Part shown: piece after piece, positions 16,740 to 25,442 of the stretch | Layout: each line of letters opens with the position of its first letter | Position numbering within the stretch: position 1 is the stretch's first letter | From: Pseudomonas helmanticensis | GTDB lineage: Bacteria > Pseudomonadota > Gammaproteobacteria > Pseudomonadales > Pseudomonadaceae | Length of the DNA stretch: 64,000 bases | Assembly (NCBI RefSeq): GCF_900182985.1 | Contig: NZ_FXUY01000001.1 | Location: forward strand, 4,289,501-4,353,500 | Reading direction: 5' to 3' | Translations under genes and position numbers: made by a program | The notes under the pieces: generated by a model | Databases searched by the model: none | What the model was told of the DNA's origin: nothing | Seen by the model: the letters and a program-made list of their open reading frames with translations, nothing else

Positions 16740-18119
16740 TCAACCCCGCTTACGATGCAAACGCCAGCCGATCAGGATCAGCAACACCAGAACCAACCCG
16801 CCCGCACTCAGCCACAACACCTGATCATCACTGATCAACGGCTTCTCGATCCGCAAATACCCCGGTTGCAGCAGCAACTCACGCATGGCCTTGTTCGCCG
16901 CCGCCAGCGTCACTCCTTGCAGCTCGCGCGCGGGGTTGGCAAAGCGGCCATCTTCGTAATCGCCCAGCGCACTCCAGTAATAATCGGCCATCGCGCTGTT
17001 GCCCTGCACCGCCCACGCCTGATGGGCGATCGCCGCCTGTTTGATCCGCGCGAAGGTGTCGGCATCGAGGCCGTTTTTCAGCAGATCAGCCTTGAGGTCT
17101 TCGAGTACCTGGATGGCTTCGTCGACATCATCGCGATCCAGATCGGCATTCAGGCTCATGAAGCCGACGCCACCAAACACTTCGCGCTCGGCCCACGGCC
17201 CGTACGACAAGCCGTGATTGAGGCGGATCTGCCGATATAGTGCCCAGTCGAGGTAATCCTTGAGGATGTCGAAGGTCTCGTCGTACTGATCGTCCAGCAC
17301 CGGTTCCGGCACCAGCCAGTGCAACTTGGCGCTGTCGCCGATAAAACCACGGGTGAGGGTGCGCTCATGCGCAGCGCTGGTGCGAATGTCCGGCAGCGGC
17401 CGATGTTCACTCGGATCCACCGCTTCGAGGGCGCCCCAGGTGCGTTCCAGATAAGCCGGCAGCAATTTGTCGAGTTCACCGACGACGATCAGCGTCATGT
17501 TGTTCGGCGCGTACCAGGCCTTGCGCACCTTCTCCAGTTGCTCTTGAGTCAGGTGGCCGACCTCGGCGCGCTGCGGGCATTTCAGGCCCAGTTCGACGGC
17601 GAGCTGATTGCTTGCGGTGTGGCCGAGATCCTGACGGTCGAGAAAGCGTTGCAGACGCGTGTAATGGCCGCCGTCCTCGCGCTCGACCACGCGTTTGGCC
17701 GCATTGATGGCGTTGTCGTCGATGCGCGTTTGCGTGAGCAGGTCGAGCAGCAGGTCGAGGACCTTGCGCTGGTTTTTCGCCGGGGCTTCGATGACGAACG
17801 TGGTGTCGGCGTTGCTGGTAAAGGCATTCCAGTCGCCACCCAGCGCCTGCATGCGTTCCTCCAGCCCACCTTCGCCAGTGGCGTCGATGCCGCTGAACAG
17901 CAGATGTTCGAGCAGGTGCGGCAGCTCTTTGTCATTGCAGTCGAAATCGTCGAGGCCGACGCCAACCACCAGTCGGATCGCCACATGCCCGCGCTCGGTG
18001 CCGGGCTTGAGCAACAACTGCAAACCGTTGGGCAGCGCATAGCCTTCGACCTGAAAACGATCCAGGGCAAAGGCGGGCAAGGAACCGAGCAACAGACAGG
18101 CGAACAACAGGCAACGCAT
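16740..18119 (-). CDS. Membrane-anchored M16 (insulinase/pitrilysin) zinc peptidase
   Basis: This 459-residue protein has a signal peptide (~1-18, cut near AFA), the inverted zinc motif HLLEH (68-72), a candidate third zinc ligand in VEREDG (Glu146 or Glu148), and a C-terminal M16 half (~190-380, PNNMTLIVVGEL). A single TM helix near the C-terminus (~434-452) ends in a basic tail. The catalytic domain is therefore periplasmic and tethered to the inner membrane. At one M16 unit it probably acts as a dimer or with a partner; no adjacent inactive M16 gene is present. The substrate is unknown. Confidence 0.85.
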   Translation of the reverse strand: MRCLLFACLLLGSLPAFALDRFQVEGYALPNGLQLLLKPGTERGHVAIRLVVGVGLDDFDCNDKELPHLLEHLLFSGIDATGEGGLEERMQALGGDWNAFTSNADTTFVIEAPAKNQRKVLDLLLDLLTQTRIDDNAINAAKRVVEREDGGHYTRLQRFLDRQDLGHTASNQLAVELGLKCPQRAEVGHLTQEQLEKVRKAWYAPNNMTLIVVGELDKLLPAYLERTWGALEAVDPSEHRPLPDIRTSAAHERTLTRGFIGDSAKLHWLVPEPVLDDQYDETFDILKDYLDWALYRQIRLNHGLSYGPWAEREVFGGVGFMSLNADLDRDDVDEAIQVLEDLKADLLKNGLDADTFARIKQAAIAHQAWAVQGNSAMADYYWSALGDYEDGRFANPARELQGVTLAAANKAMRELLLQPGYLRIEKPLISDDQVLWLSAGGLVLVLLILIGWRLHRKRG

Positions 18120-18170
18120 AACAGGCTTCCATACGGCTGATTTGGAGATCCGTGTCGTCAGTCAGGGCCC

Positions 18171-18240
18171 CATCGCGAGCAGGCTCACTCCTACATTTGG
18201 AATGCGTTCCCCTGTAGGAGTGAGCCTGCTCGCGATAGCG
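18171..18240. repeat. REPIN, TGTAGGAGTGAGCCTGCTCGCG family, short-spacer type
   Basis: Cores face inward around TTTGGAATGCGTTCCCC. The 32629 copy carries the same spacer in inverted orientation. Confidence 0.9.
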
Positions 18241-18287
18241 ACCTGAAGGCTGAATCAATGTAACTGACTAACACTGACCACAGACGT

Positions 18288-19946
18288 TCAAGGCGAATGC
18301 GTGATGTCGGCAATATCATCCGACTCCAGCGCCCCGGTGTCCGCCGTCTCCAGCACCACATAGGCACTGCCGCAGAACAGTGAATTCAACCGTTTCATGT
18401 CGGCAATCAACTCCAGGTGCAGCGAACTGGTTTCAATACTCTGCACGATCTTGCGTTGCAAACGGCTGACATGCGCATGGGCCAAACGACGCTCCTGCGC
18501 GCGAAAACGGCGTTTCTCGCGCAGCAATTGCCGGGCACTTTCGCGGTCGCCGCTGAGAAACACCGACAGGCCCAAGCGCAAATTGGCAATCAGTTGCTGC
18601 TGCAAACCAGCCAGGTCTTCCAGACCTTCCTCGGAAAACGAGCGGCGCTGCGAAGTCTTCTGCTGCTGAATCTTGCGCAGCATGCGTTCGATCAGGTCGG
18701 CGGCCAGTTTCAGGTTGATCGCCAGTTCGATGATCTCGGCCCAGCGCCGACTGTCCTGCTCGCCAAGATCCTCGCGGGGCATCTGCGCCAGGTACAGCTT
18801 GATCGCGCTGTACAGCGCTTCGACGTCGTCGGTGAGCCGGCGCATTTCCTGGGTGACAGCGGTCTGCTTGCCGCGCAACACATCGAGCGTGGCGTCGAGC
18901 ATGTTGTCGAGCAGATCGCCCATGCGCAGGGTTTCCCGCGCGGCGTTGGCCAGCGCCAGACTCGGCGTGACCAGCGCAGTAGCGTCCAGATGCCGTGGTT
19001 TGGCGGTGCCGTTGACCTCCGGGCGCTCCGGCAGCAGCCACGCACACAAGCGCGCCATAGGCCCGACGCTTGGCAGCAGAATCAGGCAACGCGCAGTGTT
19101 GTAGAGCAGGTGGAAGCCGATGACCATTTCCTGCGGGCTGAAATCGAGGCTGTCGATCCAGTGCACCAGCGGGTCGAGCACCGGGATGATCAGCAGCAGG
19201 CCGATCAGTTTGTACAACAGACTGCCCAGCGCCACTTGCCGGCCGGCGGCGTTCTGCATGCTGGTGCTCATGAACGCAAGAATGCCGCTGCCGATATTGG
19301 CGCCGATCACCAGACCGATCGCTACCGGCAAACTGATCACACTGGCGCCGGCGAGGGTCGCGGTGAGCAGCACGGCGGCGAGGCTGGAGTAGGAAATCAT
19401 CGCGAATAGCGCGCCGACCAAGGCGTCGAGGAGGATGTCGCCGGTCAGCGAGGCGAAAATCACCTTCACCCCTTGGGCGTGGGTGATCGGCGCGGCGGCC
19501 TCGACAATCAATTGCAGCGCGAGAATGATCAGCCCCAATCCGATGGCCACGCGGCCCATCTGCCCGAGCCGCGTCTGTTTGCGCGACAGAAAGAAAATCA
19601 CCCCGAGAAAAATCAGCAGCGGCGACAGCCACGACAAGTCAAACGTCAGCACCCGCGCCATCAGCGCGGTACCGACGTCAGCGCCGAGCATGGTCGCCAG
19701 CGCCGGGGTCAGCGCCATCAGCCCCTGGCCGACGAAGGAAGTGACGAGCATGGCTGTAGCGTTGCTGCTTTGCACCATCGCGGTGACGACGATGCCAGCC
19801 ACGAACGCGAGCCAGCGCTTGGACATGTTCTGGCCAATCACATGGCGCAGATTGGTGCCGTACACCCGCAAGATGCCGGTTCGAACGATGTGCGTGCCCC
19901 AGATCAACAAGGCCACGGCAGAAAGCAGATTGAGCAGGGTGAGCAT
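18288..19946 (-). CDS. Na+/phosphate cotransporter family protein (NptA/YjbB-like, PhoU C-terminus)
   Basis: This 552-residue protein has an N-terminal Na/Pi-cotransporter domain (~1-310) with two inverted halves. The first repeat keeps VQSSNATA and GADVGTAL; the second has SYSSLAAV and GANIGSG, so Gln is replaced by Tyr in the second QSS motif. Residues ~340-540 are helical and PhoU-like. E. coli YjbB of this family exports phosphate. Direction and regulation here are unknown, and I found no convincing PhoB box upstream. Confidence 0.85.
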   Translation of the reverse strand: MLTLLNLLSAVALLIWGTHIVRTGILRVYGTNLRHVIGQNMSKRWLAFVAGIVVTAMVQSSNATAMLVTSFVGQGLMALTPALATMLGADVGTALMARVLTFDLSWLSPLLIFLGVIFFLSRKQTRLGQMGRVAIGLGLIILALQLIVEAAAPITHAQGVKVIFASLTGDILLDALVGALFAMISYSSLAAVLLTATLAGASVISLPVAIGLVIGANIGSGILAFMSTSMQNAAGRQVALGSLLYKLIGLLLIIPVLDPLVHWIDSLDFSPQEMVIGFHLLYNTARCLILLPSVGPMARLCAWLLPERPEVNGTAKPRHLDATALVTPSLALANAARETLRMGDLLDNMLDATLDVLRGKQTAVTQEMRRLTDDVEALYSAIKLYLAQMPREDLGEQDSRRWAEIIELAINLKLAADLIERMLRKIQQQKTSQRRSFSEEGLEDLAGLQQQLIANLRLGLSVFLSGDRESARQLLREKRRFRAQERRLAHAHVSRLQRKIVQSIETSSLHLELIADMKRLNSLFCGSAYVVLETADTGALESDDIADITHSP

Positions 19947-20138
19947 GCAAACCCCCTGTATTAGCAGCGCCCCAGAGGAGCAAGTTGACGGTACCGCGCG
20001 GTTTCTACGTTTTTGATACTTAAGCTGTAGTTGGCTAACGGACTGGGCGCCAGCATTGCACAGCTAAAGTGTGGATTGAAACAAAAGTGTCATGAAAAGC
20101 GCTTCATGCACCTCTCAGATTTCGAATCCGCCAATGAT

Positions 20139-20249
20139 CCTGTGGCGAGGGGATTTATCCCCGATGGGTCGCGCAGCGGCCCCCGTTGTTTAACCCAAAA
20201 TCAGGGGACTGCTGCGCAGTCCATCGGGGATAAATCCCCTCGCCACAGG
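20139..20249. repeat. REPIN, CCTGTGGCGAGGGGATTTAT family
   Basis: Inverted copies of CCTGTGGCGAGGGGATTTAT(CCCC) flank a ~60-bp spacer that itself has pairing ends (CGATGG...CCATCG). This is the only copy of this core family in the window. Confidence 0.9.
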
Positions 20250-20291
20250 TTTTTGCGGGTACAAAAAAGTCTGGATGTTGCCCTAAACAAA

Positions 20292-20381
20292 TGTGGGAGC
20301 GAGCCTGCTCGCGAAAGCGGTGGGTCAGCCAACATTGCTGTCGGCTGACACTCCGTCTTCGCGAGCAGGCTCGCTCCCACA
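20292..20381. repeat. REPIN, TGTGGGAGCGAGCCTGCTCGCG family, long-spacer type
   Basis: Outward-facing inverted cores TGTGGGAGCGAGCCTGCTCG, two bases different from the TGTAGGAGTGAGCC variant. It lies 20 bp past the TerC-family stop and could fold at the end of that transcript. Confidence 0.9.
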
Positions 20382-20401
20382 GGGGTGTAGGGTGTTGCGT
20401 T

Positions 20402-21169
20402 TTACTGGCCCGGTACGTCCTTGCGCAGTTTCACCGGGTCTTGTTGCTGTTTCTTCTTGGCCATTGCGCCGCGCAGCTTGATGTTGATCGCCTCAACCGC
20501 CAGCGAGAAGCCCATGGCGAAGTAGACGTAGCCTTTCGGCACATGCACATCGAACGACTCGGCAATCAGCACGGTACCGACCACCAGCAGGAACGACAGC
20601 GCGAGCATTTTCAGCGACGGGTGCTTGTCGATGAACTCGCTGATCTTGCCCGACGCCAGCATCATCACCAGCACTGCCACAACGATCGCCGCGACCATCA
20701 CTGGCACGTGGGAAACCATGCCGACAGCGGTGATCACCGAATCCAGCGAGAAGACGATGTCGATGATCGCGATCTGGATGATCGTGTAGAGGAAGTTGCC
20801 GCCCTTGCCGCCGGGGGTGTCGTCGCTTTCGTCTTCACCTTCCAGCGCGTGGTACATCTCTTGCGAGCTCTTCCACAGCAGGAACAGACCACCGAAGAAC
20901 AGGATCAGGTCGCGGCCGGAAATGCCTTGGCCGAACACTTCGAACAGGTCGGCGGTGAGGCGCATGACCCAAGTGATCGACAGCAGCAACAGGATACGGG
21001 TGATCATGGCCAGGCCAAGACCGAAGATCCGGGTGCGCTGCTGCATGTGTTTGGGCATGCGGCTGACCAGGATCGAAATCATGATGATGTTATCGATGCC
21101 GAGGACGATTTCCAGGGCGGTCAGGGTGAAGAAGGCAACCCAGATTTCGGGGTTGGTCAGCCATTCCAT
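20402..21169 (-). CDS. TerC-family (YgdQ/YoaE-like) integral membrane protein
   Basis: This 255-residue protein has about seven TM helices and the TerC-family acidic motifs in helices: ALEIVLGIDNIIMI near residue 20 and AIIDIVFSLDSVITAV near 135. These acidic residues are thought to bind metal; relatives export Mn2+ or protect secreted metalloproteins. The C-terminus is basic and cytoplasmic. AAGGAA before the ATG supports this start. No yybP-ykoY manganese riboswitch fits in the short upstream gap. Confidence 0.88.
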   Translation of the reverse strand: MEWLTNPEIWVAFFTLTALEIVLGIDNIIMISILVSRMPKHMQQRTRIFGLGLAMITRILLLLSITWVMRLTADLFEVFGQGISGRDLILFFGGLFLLWKSSQEMYHALEGEDESDDTPGGKGGNFLYTIIQIAIIDIVFSLDSVITAVGMVSHVPVMVAAIVVAVLVMMLASGKISEFIDKHPSLKMLALSFLLVVGTVLIAESFDVHVPKGYVYFAMGFSLAVEAINIKLRGAMAKKKQQQDPVKLRKDVPGQ

Positions 21170-21239
21170 GTGTATTCCTTTGAGCGTGTGTTAAACCAAG
21201 ACGCCAGCAAGCAGCTGGCGTGTTGGTGAGTTGATGCCG

Positions 21240-22547
21240 TTACAAAGTGCTGAACAGCGGGAAAGTCCCCAACAGCAATGCAGCCACCAGTATGCACAGG
21301 CAGACCAGTACTGCCCACTTCAGGGTGAAACGTTGATGGTCACCGAACTCGATACCGGCCAGCGCCACCAGCAGGTACGTCGACGGCACCAGCGGGCTGA
21401 GCAAGTGGACGGGCTGACCGACGATCGAGGCACGCGCCATTTCCACTGCGGTGATGCCGTAATGGCTGGCCGCTTCGGACAATACCGGCAACACACCGTA
21501 GTAAAACGCGTCGTTCGACATGAAGAATGTGAACGGCATGCTCACCAGCGCCGTGATCACCGCCAGGTACGGGCCGAGGAAGTCCGGAATCACTGCCAAC
21601 AGGCTTTTCGACATGGCGTCGACCATGCCGGTTCCGGACAGGATACCGGTGAAGATACCCGCGGCGAAAATCAGACTGACCACCGACAGCACGCTGCCGG
21701 CGTGGGCTGCGACCCGATCCTTCTGCATTTGCAGGCACGGGTAGTTAACGATCATCGCGATACTGAACGCGACCATGAACAGCACCGGCAGCGGCAGCAG
21801 GCCGGCGATCAGCGTGCACATCAGCGCCAGGGTCAGCAGGCCGTTGAACCAGATCAGTTTCGGACGGCGCGCATCCGGGAATTGCGACACGCTGATTTCG
21901 CTGTGATCGATCTCGTCGCCGATCAGGTGCAATTCACCCAGGCGTGCACGTTCACGTTTGCCGTAGAAGTAGGCAATGATCAGGATCGCCACCACACCGG
22001 CGGCCATCGCTGGAATCATCGGTACGAAAATGTCCGAAGGATCGACATGCAGCGCACTCGCCGCACGTGCGGTCGGGCCGCCCCACGGGGTCATGTTCAT
22101 CACGCCACCGGCGAGAATGATCAGGCCGGCCATGATTCGCGGGCTCATGCCGATGCGGCTGTACAGCGGCAGCATCGCGGCCACGCAGATCATATAAGTG
22201 GTCGCGCCGTCACCATCGAGGGAGACGACGAGCGCCAGTACGGCGGTACCGACCGAAACTTTCAGCGGGTCGCCCTTGACCAGTTTGAGGATCTTGCGCA
22301 CGGCCGGGTCGAACAGGCCGGAGTCGATCATCAGGGCGAAATAGAGAATGGCAAACATCAGCATCACGCCGGTCGGCGCGAGCTTGGTGATGCCTTCAAG
22401 CATCATCGGGCCGATCTTCGGTGCGAAACCACCGAACAGCGCGAACAGAATCGGGATGATGATCAGAGCGATCAGCGCGGACAGGCGCTTGGTCATGATC
22501 AAAAACATGAACGTGATGACCATGGCGAAGCCAAGGAAAGTCAGCAT
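21240..22547 (-). CDS. CitMHS-family metal-citrate:H+ symporter
   Basis: This 435-residue transporter has 11-12 TM segments and CitMHS signatures: SLDGDGATTYMICVAAMLPLY, GGVMNMTPWGGPTARAASAL and FTFFMSNDAFYYGVLPVL. The family imports citrate complexed with Mg2+ or Ca2+ together with protons. CTGGAG lies just before the ATG. It is separated by ~70 bp from the TerC-family gene on the same strand, which may share its transcript. No adjacent two-component regulator is present. Confidence 0.9.
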   Translation of the reverse strand: MLTFLGFAMVITFMFLIMTKRLSALIALIIIPILFALFGGFAPKIGPMMLEGITKLAPTGVMLMFAILYFALMIDSGLFDPAVRKILKLVKGDPLKVSVGTAVLALVVSLDGDGATTYMICVAAMLPLYSRIGMSPRIMAGLIILAGGVMNMTPWGGPTARAASALHVDPSDIFVPMIPAMAAGVVAILIIAYFYGKRERARLGELHLIGDEIDHSEISVSQFPDARRPKLIWFNGLLTLALMCTLIAGLLPLPVLFMVAFSIAMIVNYPCLQMQKDRVAAHAGSVLSVVSLIFAAGIFTGILSGTGMVDAMSKSLLAVIPDFLGPYLAVITALVSMPFTFFMSNDAFYYGVLPVLSEAASHYGITAVEMARASIVGQPVHLLSPLVPSTYLLVALAGIEFGDHQRFTLKWAVLVCLCILVAALLLGTFPLFSTL

Positions 22548-22869
22548 GGGAATACTCCAGGCGTAGCGCGGCTAGTTGAGTGAGCGGATCGGGCGGGATC
22601 AGCGCAGAACGCGAAGCACGAGGCGTACGGGCGGAGTTGAAGCGGGGAGGCGGGCTACAGAGGACATCAGAATCACCATTGTTGTTGTTAATTGGGCCGT
22701 TCGTGCGAGGTATCACACGCGTTGGCCAACCGGTCTGTTGCCGGAAGTGGAGGCGATCCTAATCGCGGAAGCTTTCAGCTACCTTTCGCTGAAGAAAGCT
22801 TTGAATGAACGGTCAACCGGCCGTCGGATACGGCTAGAGTCAATAAACCCGGGAAGGAGGGCTGTGGCC
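22548..22869. other. Divergent intergenic region between citrate transporter and GFA gene
   Basis: This 322-bp region must contain promoters for both directions. The only structure I see is an imperfect hairpin at 22769-22801 (AAGCTTTCAGC against GCTGAAGAAAGCTT) with no T-run. No recognisable operator or coding frame was found. Confidence 0.5.
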
Positions 22870-23271
22870 ATGAGCCAATTGCACAGCGGCGGCTGTCATT
22901 GCGGACACATTCGTTATCAGTTCAGCGGGGCGTTGCAGGACATCGCCCACTGCCATTGTTCGATCTGCCGCAAGGTCAGCGGCGGAATAGTCACGACGTG
23001 GATCAGCGTGGCGGCAGCGAATTTCCAATGGCTGGCGGGGGCGCCTTCGCGCTATGACTCGTCCAGCAGCTGCGCGCGATTCTTCTGCCCGAACTGCGGC
23101 GCGCAACTGGCGTTGCTGACAATGCTCAGCCCCGAGAGCATCGACGTGACCATCGCCACCCTTGATCGCCCGGAGCGGGCGCCGGCTGAACGACACATCT
23201 GGACCGACAGCCAATTACCTTGGCTGCACCTGGATGAGCATCTGCCGGGCGAAGCCGAAGAAACGCTGTGA
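22870..23271 (+). CDS. GFA-family zinc protein (glutathione-dependent formaldehyde-activating enzyme-like)
   Basis: This 133-residue protein has the GFA/CENP-V zinc motifs: GGCHCGHIRY near the N-terminus, CHCSICRK (~31-38) and FCPNCGAQL (~71-79), giving seven cysteines at the expected places. The fold is well recognised, but the formaldehyde-glutathione activity of the family has been disputed. The start at 22870 has AAGGAGG at 9 bp; a GTG two codons upstream would be too close. The stop touches the convergent neighbour's stop with no spacer. Confidence 0.85.
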   Translation: MSQLHSGGCHCGHIRYQFSGALQDIAHCHCSICRKVSGGIVTTWISVAAANFQWLAGAPSRYDSSSSCARFFCPNCGAQLALLTMLSPESIDVTIATLDRPERAPAERHIWTDSQLPWLHLDEHLPGEAEETL

Positions 23272-23598
23272 TTAAAAAATAGACAGGTCCAGCGGCCGCA
23301 TCGCGCCCATCCAGATCGCGTGCTCGGTATGGTCGAGCAAGTCATCGCCGGTGTCCGGGTGCAGGAACACCACCAGACCTTTGCGGTTCAGCGCCAGCCA
23401 CGGCAGCACCTCGCCAATCAGCTCGGGGCCGAAGGCCAATTGGCAGCTCCAGTCCGGGTGCGGGCCGACCGGGCGTTCGTGGACGCGGCCCATCTTCAAC
23501 GGGAATAACTGCGCAGCTTGCTCACATAACGCGCGCGCCTGACTGATGGTGACGGCGTCGAAATAGACGTGGGCGTGGTAGCCCTTGATCACTTGCAT
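23272..23598 (-). CDS. DOPA 4,5-dioxygenase family protein
   Basis: This 108-residue protein matches the small DOPA 4,5-dioxygenase family (PF08883): GYHAHVYFD at the start and HPDWSCQLAF then VVFLHPDTGDDLLDHTEHAIWMG later. Conserved histidines (HAH, GPHPDW, LHPDTG, DHTEHA) would bind iron. Fungal and plant-type relatives open the DOPA ring; bacterial members have unknown natural substrates. The ATG at 23598 gives the whole domain. Confidence 0.85.
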   Translation of the reverse strand: MQVIKGYHAHVYFDAVTISQARALCEQAAQLFPLKMGRVHERPVGPHPDWSCQLAFGPELIGEVLPWLALNRKGLVVFLHPDTGDDLLDHTEHAIWMGAMRPLDLSIF

Positions 23599-23678
23599 TG
23601 GAAAGCCTCAATCGGTTCGAACCCTCGGCGTTGCCCGTATGTCACACGCCATACAAGGGATAACAAAAGGGATCAGCC

Positions 23679-24347
23679 ATGAAAAATGCCGAAACCCCGA
23701 CGGTGAAAGTGGTGCTCTATGGTGCCATGGCCAGCCTGGGCGGTGCGTTGATGGCTGAATTGCTGCGCCGCCAGCATGAAGTCATCGCCATTCTCGACGA
23801 TCTGACCGCACTTGCGCCGCGTCCGGGTTTGCGTACCAAAAGCGGCGATCTGTTCGATGTCGAGCGGGTCAATCAAAGCGTAGCGGGGAGTTCGGCGGTG
23901 ATTTGCCTGCTGGATGCGCCGGGTTTGCCGTTCAACAGTGATCACGTGGAAAGATCTGTGGTGCTGGGGCCGGTGGAACAGGTGCTGGCTGTCGATGCGC
24001 TGGTCGATGGCCTGCAACTGGCCAACGTCTCGCGACTGTTTCTGGTGGGCGATTTTGCCGTACTCGACGAGCCGGATCTGGATGATCGCCTGCAACGTCA
24101 CGCTGCCGAGGAAATCCGCGAAGCCGTGCAAAGCAGCCCGCTGCGCTGGACGCTGGTGAATGCCCCGCACGGCGTGGCCGGACTGACCATCGAGCATTTC
24201 AGTCAGGTCGGCGGCAACCTGGAACCGGGCCTGGCCGAACCGCTGGAACGCCTGAATCGCGTGGCGGTCGGCATTGCCGATGAGCTGCGGCTGAATCTGC
24301 ATGTGGGCGAACACGTAAATTTCATCGCCGCCACAGATCCCTCGTAG
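23679..24347 (+). CDS. Rossmann-fold NAD(P)-binding protein (putative NADH-flavin reductase type)
   Basis: This 222-residue protein has an N-terminal nucleotide-binding turn (VVLYGAMASLGGALMAELL), an acidic residue after strand 2 (AILDD) and the overall length of YwnB/SDR-a-type NAD(P)-binding proteins. The glycine pattern GAMASLGG departs from the usual GATGxxG. The function is unknown. An ATG preceded by a weak AAGGGAT starts it. Its last codons run into a REP element, so the C-terminal residues may be a recent addition. Confidence 0.65.
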   Translation: MKNAETPTVKVVLYGAMASLGGALMAELLRRQHEVIAILDDLTALAPRPGLRTKSGDLFDVERVNQSVAGSSAVICLLDAPGLPFNSDHVERSVVLGPVEQVLAVDALVDGLQLANVSRLFLVGDFAVLDEPDLDDRLQRHAAEEIREAVQSSPLRWTLVNAPHGVAGLTIEHFSQVGGNLEPGLAEPLERLNRVAVGIADELRLNLHVGEHVNFIAATDPS

Positions 24348-24374
24348 GAGCTGCCGCAGGCTGCGATCTTTTGA
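24344..24374. repeat. Single REP of the TAGGAGCTGCCGCAGGCTGCG family
   Basis: One unpaired copy of the core overlaps the last bases of the Rossmann protein gene and ends 4 bp before the stop of the convergent LysR gene. No inverted partner is present. Confidence 0.85.
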
Positions 24375-24377
24375 CCT

Positions 24378-25328
24378 TCAAACCGCAATCGAAGGCAACG
24401 CCAACCCGGCCAACGATTCGGCGCTGTTCGCCTGCTCGACCATCAACCAATCGACAAACTGCTGAATCAACGCCCCACGCCGTTTGCGCTGCGGCAACAC
24501 TACGTAATACCCCAACCGCGACAGCGTTGTTTCAGCAATCGGCCGACACAACAAACCCTGGGTCAGCAAGTTGTCCACAAGGTGGCGCCAACCGATCGCC
24601 ACACCCTGCCCGCCAATCGCCGCCTGGATCAACAGCGTGTAATTGTCGAAGCGCAATTGCCCCGGCGCCGGCGGCGTGTTGATGCCTAACTCGCGAAACA
24701 AGCCGCTCCAGTCAAACCAGTTGCTGCTGTTTTCGCCACGCAGATGCAACAACGGCAACTCCAGCAGCGCCTGAGCGGGCAAGGGCAGGGCGCGCTCCTT
24801 GAGCAATTGCGGGCTGCACACCGGGAACACTTCTTCGCTGAACAGCCAATGACTTTCGCCCTGCTTAAAACGCCCGTCGCCGAACAGGATTGCCACGTCG
24901 ATATCGGTGCGCAGCATGTTGTGGTTGCGTTCGCTGGTCACCAAGCTGACATCGACATGCGGATTGGCTTCATGGAAGCGGTGCAGGCGCGGCATCAGCC
25001 AATACGCAGCGAAAGCGAAATCGGTGGCGACCTGCAGCACTTCATGTTGCTGCTGTGCACTGATTGCGCTCAATCCAGCGTCGATATTCTGCAAACCGAG
25101 GGAAACCTGCTCGAACAGGATGGCGCCGACTTCGGTCAATTCGATCCCGCGGTAAATGCGATCAAACAAGCGCGTGCCGAGTTGCTCTTCCAGGCGTTTG
25201 ATCTGCTGGCTGATCGCCGGTTGCGTAGTGCCCAGCTCTACCGAAGCGGCGGTAAAACTGCGATGTCGCGCCGCCGCTTCGAATGCGCGCAACAGGTCGA
25301 GGGACAGATCACCCAAGGCTTCATACAT
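24378..25328 (-). CDS. LysR-type regulator of choline-O-sulfate use
   Basis: This 316-residue LysR-family regulator has an N-terminal winged helix (FTAASVELGTTQPAISQQIKRLEEQLGTRLF, ~25-55) and an effector-binding domain (~95-300). It is divergent from betC across ~114 bp, the standard LysR arrangement, and matches PA0032 by position. It most likely activates betC in response to choline-O-sulfate or a product; this is inferred from synteny. Two in-frame ATGs lie four bases apart in the region; the upstream one is used. Confidence 0.85.
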   Translation of the reverse strand: MYEALGDLSLDLLRAFEAAARHRSFTAASVELGTTQPAISQQIKRLEEQLGTRLFDRIYRGIELTEVGAILFEQVSLGLQNIDAGLSAISAQQQHEVLQVATDFAFAAYWLMPRLHRFHEANPHVDVSLVTSERNHNMLRTDIDVAILFGDGRFKQGESHWLFSEEVFPVCSPQLLKERALPLPAQALLELPLLHLRGENSSNWFDWSGLFRELGINTPPAPGQLRFDNYTLLIQAAIGGQGVAIGWRHLVDNLLTQGLLCRPIAETTLSRLGYYVVLPQRKRRGALIQQFVDWLMVEQANSAESLAGLALPSIAV

Positions 25329-25442
25329 AAGCAGTGCTTATCCTAGTCATTGTTCCGCGCGGGCTTTACCGGATACAGCATGGACTCCATGCTCGAACGC
25401 AGCAATGTCGCATAAATATTCACTATGGAATGCCGCGATCAC

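Larger units (their letters stand above)
19947..20401. other. Intergenic region with two REPINs
   Basis: This 455-bp gap lies between the Na/Pi gene (start at its left edge) and the end of the TerC-family gene. About 190 bp next to the Na/Pi gene should hold its promoter, but I cannot identify a convincing one. The rest is two REPINs of different families. No coding frame is credible. Confidence 0.7.

Noticed and set aside
19947..20138. PhoB box upstream of the Na/phosphate cotransporter
   Set aside because: Only one TGTCAT-like half is present; the second repeat at the right spacing is missing.
21170..21239. Manganese (yybP-ykoY) riboswitch for the TerC-family gene
   Set aside because: The 70-bp gap is too short and lacks the expected conserved loops.
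22769..22801. Hairpin AAGCTTTCAGC...GCTGAAGAAAGCTT as a terminator
   Set aside because: The stem is bulged and there is no T-run; its role is unclear.
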